Below are positions 60,388-64,000 of a stretch of 64,000 bases of DNA, piece after piece. The stretch comes from Pantoea conspicua (GTDB lineage Bacteria; Pseudomonadota; Gammaproteobacteria; Enterobacterales; Enterobacteriaceae), in assembly GCF_002095315.1 (NCBI RefSeq), contig NZ_MLFN01000006.1, positions 49,823 through 113,822 of the forward strand, given 5' to 3'. Each line of letters starts with the position of its first letter. Position 1 is the first letter of the stretch. The notes beneath the pieces are model-generated. The model searched no databases. It was not told where the DNA came from and worked only from the letters and a program-made list of their open reading frames with translations. A program made the position numbers and the translations under genes.

Positions 60388-61809
60388 ATGCGCTCACCGC
60401 TGTTGCAACTTTTTCAACATCAGGCCACCGGCGGCCTGCGCGAACGGCTGTGTACCACCCTGCGACTGGCAATTAGCCGCCATCATCTGCACGCCGGTCA
60501 GCAGTTGCCCTCCACCCGCCAGCTGGCCCGCGATCTCAACCTGTCACGCGTCACGGTAGAGGCGGCTTACGGTCAGCTGGAGAGTGAAGGCTATCTGCGG
60601 CGAGAAACCGGTCGCGGCAGCTTCGTGGCGATTACTATGCCCGCGCCGTCAGCACCGTCAGGGGTTCATCAGCCGGCTCATTTTTCGGCTCGCGGTCAAC
60701 AGGTGCTGGCAACCGGTGGCTGCCAGGACCCGCCGTTTCCCCACGCGTTTGCTGCCGGTTCACCGGAGTTACGCGCTTTTCCACATGAGACCTGGCGACG
60801 GCTGAGCAGCAACGTGCAGCGTTCACTCGGTCGTGACGCGATGGGATATGGCGATCCCTGCGGCTATCTGCCGTTACGACGCGCCATTGCAGATTACCTG
60901 GCGCTGTCACGCGGCGTGCATTGCCAGCCAGAGCAGGTGATGATCCTCACCAGCTCCCAGCAGGCATTACAGCTGCTGGCGCTGATGCTGCTGGATGCAG
61001 GTGATGAGGTCTGGATGGAAGAGCCGGGCTATCCCGGGGCGCGCAACGCGTTTCTGGCAGCGGGTGCGCGGATACGCGGTATCGCACTGGATGACGAAGG
61101 CGCACTGCCGACCCGCGGCAGTGCGAAGCTGATGTACCTGACTCCGTCCCATCACTATCCGACCGGGATCACCCTGAGTCTGCCACGACGGCTGGCCTGG
61201 CTGGACTGGGCGCGGCGCAACCGCAGCTGGCTGATTGAAGACGATTACGACAGCGAATTTCACTATCACGAGCGTCCAATCCCGGCGTTGCAGGGGCTGG
61301 ACCGTCACCAGCGGGTGATTACCCTCGGCACCTTCTCCAAATCACTGTTTCCCTCGCTGCGGCTGGCGTGGATGGTGGTGCCGCCCGCGCTGGTGGCACC
61401 GATGGGCCAGGCACGCAGCGTGCTGGATGGTCACAGCGCCCTGCTGCCGCAGGCCATTACTGCGGCCTTTCTGCAACAGGGCCATTTCGCCAGTCATCTG
61501 CGGCTGATGCGTCAACTCTATCGCAGCCGGCGTGAGCAGTTGATCGAGCAGATTAACCAGCGGCTGACGCCGTGGATCACCCCGATCGACAGCGGCGGCG
61601 GATTACAGCTAACGGTGAAGTTAGCGCAGAATGAGGCGCAGTTAACCGCCCGGGCCGCGCAGATCGGCCTGTTGCTGCCGCGTCTTAGCCCGCTTTATGC
61701 CGGACCGGCGCGTCAGCAAGGCTGGATACTGGGCTATGCGGCGCTGACGCCAGATGAGATCGTGGCGGGATGCGATAAACTACACGGGTTGCTGGCCGGA
61801 AAAAACTAA
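60388..61809 (+). CDS. MocR/PdxR-type GntR-HTH regulator with aminotransferase domain
   Basis: A 473-residue MocR-family protein. The N-terminal GntR winged helix (about 1-75: QQLPSTRQLARDLNLSRVTVEAAYGQLESEGYL) is fused to a fold-type I aminotransferase-like domain. In that domain EPGYPGARNAFLAAGARI, LTPSHHYPTGITLSLPRR, EDDYDSEFHYHERPIPALQG and the PLP lysine in LGTFSKSLFPSLRLAWMV are visible. Such proteins sense PLP or an amino compound. It is divergent from the rhodanese gene across an 84-nt gap and ends near the fabB terminator. A pyridoxine-pathway role (PdxR) is possible but no pdx gene is adjacent. Confidence 0.88.
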   Translation: MRSPLLQLFQHQATGGLRERLCTTLRLAISRHHLHAGQQLPSTRQLARDLNLSRVTVEAAYGQLESEGYLRRETGRGSFVAITMPAPSAPSGVHQPAHFSARGQQVLATGGCQDPPFPHAFAAGSPELRAFPHETWRRLSSNVQRSLGRDAMGYGDPCGYLPLRRAIADYLALSRGVHCQPEQVMILTSSQQALQLLALMLLDAGDEVWMEEPGYPGARNAFLAAGARIRGIALDDEGALPTRGSAKLMYLTPSHHYPTGITLSLPRRLAWLDWARRNRSWLIEDDYDSEFHYHERPIPALQGLDRHQRVITLGTFSKSLFPSLRLAWMVVPPALVAPMGQARSVLDGHSALLPQAITAAFLQQGHFASHLRLMRQLYRSRREQLIEQINQRLTPWITPIDSGGGLQLTVKLAQNEAQLTARAAQIGLLLPRLSPLYAGPARQQGWILGYAALTPDEIVAGCDKLHGLLAGKN

Positions 61810-61830
61810 GTGTCAGCGAGGATAATCGGC

Positions 61831-61858
61831 AAAAAAAAGGACCGGCAAGCCGGTCCTT
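61831..61858 (-). terminator. Terminator of fabB
   Basis: On the minus strand AAGGACCGGC/GCCGGTCCTT (61837-61846 with 61849-61858) is followed by a T-run of at least six. It starts 18 bases after the fabB stop. Confidence 0.92.
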
Positions 61859-61876
61859 CTGAAATCTGTCAGCGTA

Positions 61877-63097
61877 TTACGCCTGATATTTACGCATGGT
61901 CAGGGTGGCGTTGGTGCCGCCGAAGCCGAAGCTGTTGGACATCACAGTCGTCAGCGCTTTTTCCATTGGCTGAGTCACGATATTCATGCCTTCAGCCGCC
62001 GCATCCAGTGAGCTGATGTTGATGCTTGGGGCAATGAAGCCATGCTCCAGCATCAGCAGCGAGTAGATCGCTTCCTGCACGCCCGCCGCACCCAGTGAGT
62101 GACCGGTCATGGCTTTGGTGGCAGAGATGTACGGGGTGTTGTCGCCAAAGACTTCACGAATCGCACCCAGCTCTTTCACATCACCCACTGGCGTTGAGGT
62201 GCCGTGGCTGTTGAGGTAGTCGATAGGCGTATCAACGCCGTTCATCGCCATCTTCATGCAGCGAACCGCGCCTTCACCTGACGGTGCTACCATGTCTGCG
62301 CCGTCTGAGGTCGCACCGTAGCCGACGATCTCAGCATAGATGTGCGCACCGCGGGCCAGCGCATGTTCCAGCTCTTCAACTACCACCATGCCACCGCCAC
62401 CGGCGATAACAAAGCCGTCACGCTCATTATCATAGGTGCGTGACGCTTTTTCTGGTGTGTCGTTGTAACGGGTAGAGAGCGCGCCCATGGCGTCGAACTC
62501 ACAGGCCATTTCCCAGCACAACTCTTCGCCGCCGCCGGCAAACACGATGTCCTGTTTGCCCAGCTGGATCTGTTCAACCGCATTACCGATACAGTGTGCT
62601 GAAGTAGCACAGGCTGAACTGATGGAGTAGTTTACGCCGTGAATTTTAAACGGCGTGGCGAGGCAGGCTGAAACGCCAGAAGCCATCGCTTTGGTGACCA
62701 CATACGGGCCAACCGCTTTCAGGCCGCGTGGGCTGCGCATTGCATCAGCACCGAATACCTGGAAACGCGGTGAACCGCCGCCTGAACCGGCAATCAGACC
62801 CACACGTGGGTTGTTCTGATACGCTTCCACGCTCAGGCCAGAATCTTTAATTGCTTCTTCCATGGAAAGATAGGCATAGATGGACGCATCACTCATGAAA
62901 CGCACAACTTTGCGATCGATGAGGCCGGTGGTATCTAATTTTACGTTACCCCAGACGTGACTACGCATGCCGGAATCTTTCATCTCTTCAGAAAAGGTGA
63001 TGCCAGAGCGCCCTTCACGCAGAGATGCCAGCACCTCTTGCTGGTTATTACCAATACTGGAAACGATCCCTAAGCCAGTAATCACAGCACGTTTCAT
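61877..63097 (-). CDS. fabB: Beta-ketoacyl-ACP synthase I
   Basis: A 406-residue elongating condensing enzyme (same length as E. coli FabB) needed for unsaturated fatty acid synthesis. The catalytic Cys is in [14 protein letters not shown], the two histidines are in [13 protein letters not shown] and [13 protein letters not shown], and the N-terminus [22 protein letters not shown] is typical. The E. coli neighbour yfcJ is missing; the MocR/rhodanese pair is in its place. Expression is likely controlled by FabR and FadR sites in its promoter. Confidence 0.98.
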   Translation of the reverse strand: MKRAVITGLGIVSSIGNNQQEVLASLREGRSGITFSEEMKDSGMRSHVWGNVKLDTTGLIDRKVVRFMSDASIYAYLSMEEAIKDSGLSVEAYQNNPRVGLIAGSGGGSPRFQVFGADAMRSPRGLKAVGPYVVTKAMASGVSACLATPFKIHGVNYSISSACATSAHCIGNAVEQIQLGKQDIVFAGGGEELCWEMACEFDAMGALSTRYNDTPEKASRTYDNERDGFVIAGGGGMVVVEELEHALARGAHIYAEIVGYGATSDGADMVAPSGEGAVRCMKMAMNGVDTPIDYLNSHGTSTPVGDVKELGAIREVFGDNTPYISATKAMTGHSLGAAGVQEAIYSLLMLEHGFIAPSINISSLDAAAEGMNIVTQPMEKALTTVMSNSFGFGGTNATLTMRKYQA

Positions 63098-63134
63098 TCA
63101 ATAATCCTCATCCACTTCTTCTTAATTGACGAGC

Positions 63135-63163
63135 ACTCTAGCGTACACTTGTACGCCGAACAA
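63135..63163 (-). promoter_or_regulatory. fabB promoter
   Basis: On the minus strand TTGTTC (63158-63163) and TAGAGT (63135-63140) with an exact 17-base spacer, about 40 nt before the fabB start. Confidence 0.8.
63141..63156. promoter_or_regulatory. FabR operator in the fabB promoter
   Basis: GCGTACACTTGTACGC, a near-perfect dyad (GCGTACA/TGTACGC around CT) occupying the spacer between -35 and -10. It matches the known FabR site type (AGCGTACA...) of E. coli fabA and fabB. Confidence 0.8.
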
Positions 63164-63175
63164 GTCCGATCAGCC
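63159..63175. promoter_or_regulatory. FadR-like site over the fabB -35
   Basis: On the minus strand GGCTGATCGGACTTGTT aligns with the FadR 17-mer AANTGGTCNGACCNNTT with a few changes and resembles the E. coli fabA FadR site as I recall it. FadR activates fabA and fabB from this position. Confidence 0.6.
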
Positions 63176-63251
63176 ATTTCCTTTTGTAAATTTGCGTCAT
63201 GTCACGTCGGTCGTTAAAATCGCGTCATTGCCTGAAAAATGAGCCTTTAGC

Positions 63252-64000
63252 GTGAAATTAACCCCGGTCGAACATGCACAGCTGAACTGGAATGAACAGG
63301 GTACACCTGTTTCCCGAGCGTTTGGCGACGTCTATTTCTCCAATGATAACGGTCTGGAAGAGACACGCTACGTCTTCCTTGGGGGGAATCAGTTACCGCA
63401 GCGCTTCGCTCAGCATCCGCGTGAGTTACTGATTGTGGCGGAAAGCGGTTTCGGCACCGGCCTCAATTTTCTGACGCTGTGGCAGGCGTTTGATGCCTTT
63501 CAGCGTCAGCAGCCAGATGCGATTTTAAAACGTCTGCATTTCATCAGCTTTGAGAAGTTTCCGTTAACGCGCGCTGATTTAACCGCCGCGCATCAGCACT
63601 GGCCTGAACTGGCGCCGTGGGCCAGCGAATTACAGGCGCAGTGGCCGGCCGCCCTGCCCGGCTGCCAGCGTTTACTGTTCGATGGCGGGCGCATCACGCT
63701 CGATCTGTGGCTGGGTGATATTAATCAGCTGATAAGTACGCTGGATGACAGCCTGCATCGACAGGTGGACGCCTGGTTTCTTGATGGCTTCGCGCCGTCG
63801 AAAAACCCCGATATGTGGACGCCTGAGCTGTTCAGCATGATGGCAGCGCTGGCGCGGCCGCAGGCCACCTTTGCCACCTTTACTGCCGCCGGCTTCGTGC
63901 GGCGCGGATTGCAGCAGGCTGGCTTCAGCGTTACCCGGCGCAAAGGTTTCGGGCCCAAACGCGAGATGCTGTGTGGCAGCCTGCAGGATGCACCGCCGCG
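63252..64000 (+). CDS. mnmC: tRNA 5-methylaminomethyl-2-thiouridine biosynthesis bifunctional protein MnmC (N-terminal part)
   Basis: The frame opens with GTG at 63252 ([30 protein letters not shown]) and continues without a stop for about 249 codons to the window edge. It covers the N-terminal SAM-dependent methyltransferase domain, MnmC2. Seen are [19 protein letters not shown], the SAM loop [38 protein letters not shown] and [17 protein letters not shown]. The FAD oxidase domain that removes the carboxymethyl group lies beyond the window. It modifies the wobble uridine of several tRNAs and is divergent from fabB, as in E. coli. Confidence 0.95.
   Translation, partial: MKLTPVEHAQLNWNEQGTPVSRAFGDVYFSNDNGLEETRYVFLGGNQLPQRFAQHPRELLIVAESGFGTGLNFLTLWQAFDAFQRQQPDAILKRLHFISFEKFPLTRADLTAAHQHWPELAPWASELQAQWPAALPGCQRLLFDGGRITLDLWLGDINQLISTLDDSLHRQVDAWFLDGFAPSKNPDMWTPELFSMMAALARPQATFATFTAAGFVRRGLQQAGFSVTRRKGFGPKREMLCGSLQDAPP

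Overview
The window is a contiguous piece of a gamma-proteobacterial chromosome of the order Enterobacterales. Gene order and protein sequence follow the E. coli nrdB to mnmC region closely (nrdB-yfaE, elaA/elaB, nuoA-N, lrhA, alaA, yfbR-T-U-V, ackA-pta, yfcD/F/H, hisPMQ, argT/hisJ, ubiX, purF, cvpA, dedD, folC, accD, dedA, truA, usg, pdxB, flk, fabB, mnmC). Several genes found in E. coli are absent, and accessory cassettes sit in their place. LrhA and the whole layout look most like Pantoea/Erwinia (Erwiniaceae). That placement is from remembered similarity, not a search. No prophage, insertion sequence, CRISPR array, tRNA or rRNA was seen.

Layout. 1-5.3 kb: end of nrdB, yfaE, a striking structured intergenic element, yfaY, elaB, opgD and elaA. 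5.3-20.5 kb: the complete 13-gene complex I operon, minus strand, nuoA to nuoN. 20.5-24.3 kb: long regulatory spacers around lrhA, then alaA. 24.3-33 kb: housekeeping enzymes including ackA-pta. 33-38.3 kb: a pentitol (probably D-arabitol) catabolic cassette of transporter, xylulokinase and dehydrogenase, with a divergent SorC-type regulator. 38.4-51.8 kb: amino-acid ABC transporter, purine, folate, fatty-acid, tRNA and vitamin B6 genes, all minus strand. 51.8-58.7 kb: an accessory block with an AraC regulator/DMT exporter pair and a TctED two-component system facing a tctCBA tricarboxylate transporter. 58.8-64 kb: flk, a rhodanese gene facing a MocR regulator, fabB and the start of mnmC.

Regulatory logic can be read in several places. 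argT has a sigma-54 (-24/-12) promoter with an NtrC-type site about 155-185 bp upstream. cvpA-purF has a PurR operator. The fabB promoter has a FabR palindrome exactly filling its 17-bp spacer and a FadR-like site over its -35. The dal intergenic region carries two pairs of direct repeats, each with 19-bp spacing, plus a CRP-like site. The tctD/tctC gap has 11-bp-phased direct repeats.

Four genes (opgD, accD, tctC, tctA) each carry one single-base indel in a homopolymer run. Correcting each restores a protein of normal family length. Because accD is essential, base-calling errors are the most economical explanation, and these genes should not be taken as real pseudogenes without re-checking. 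I found no clearly new multi-gene system. The best candidates for something undescribed are the 103-nt bistable structured element at 767-869 and the SorC-type operator arrangement.
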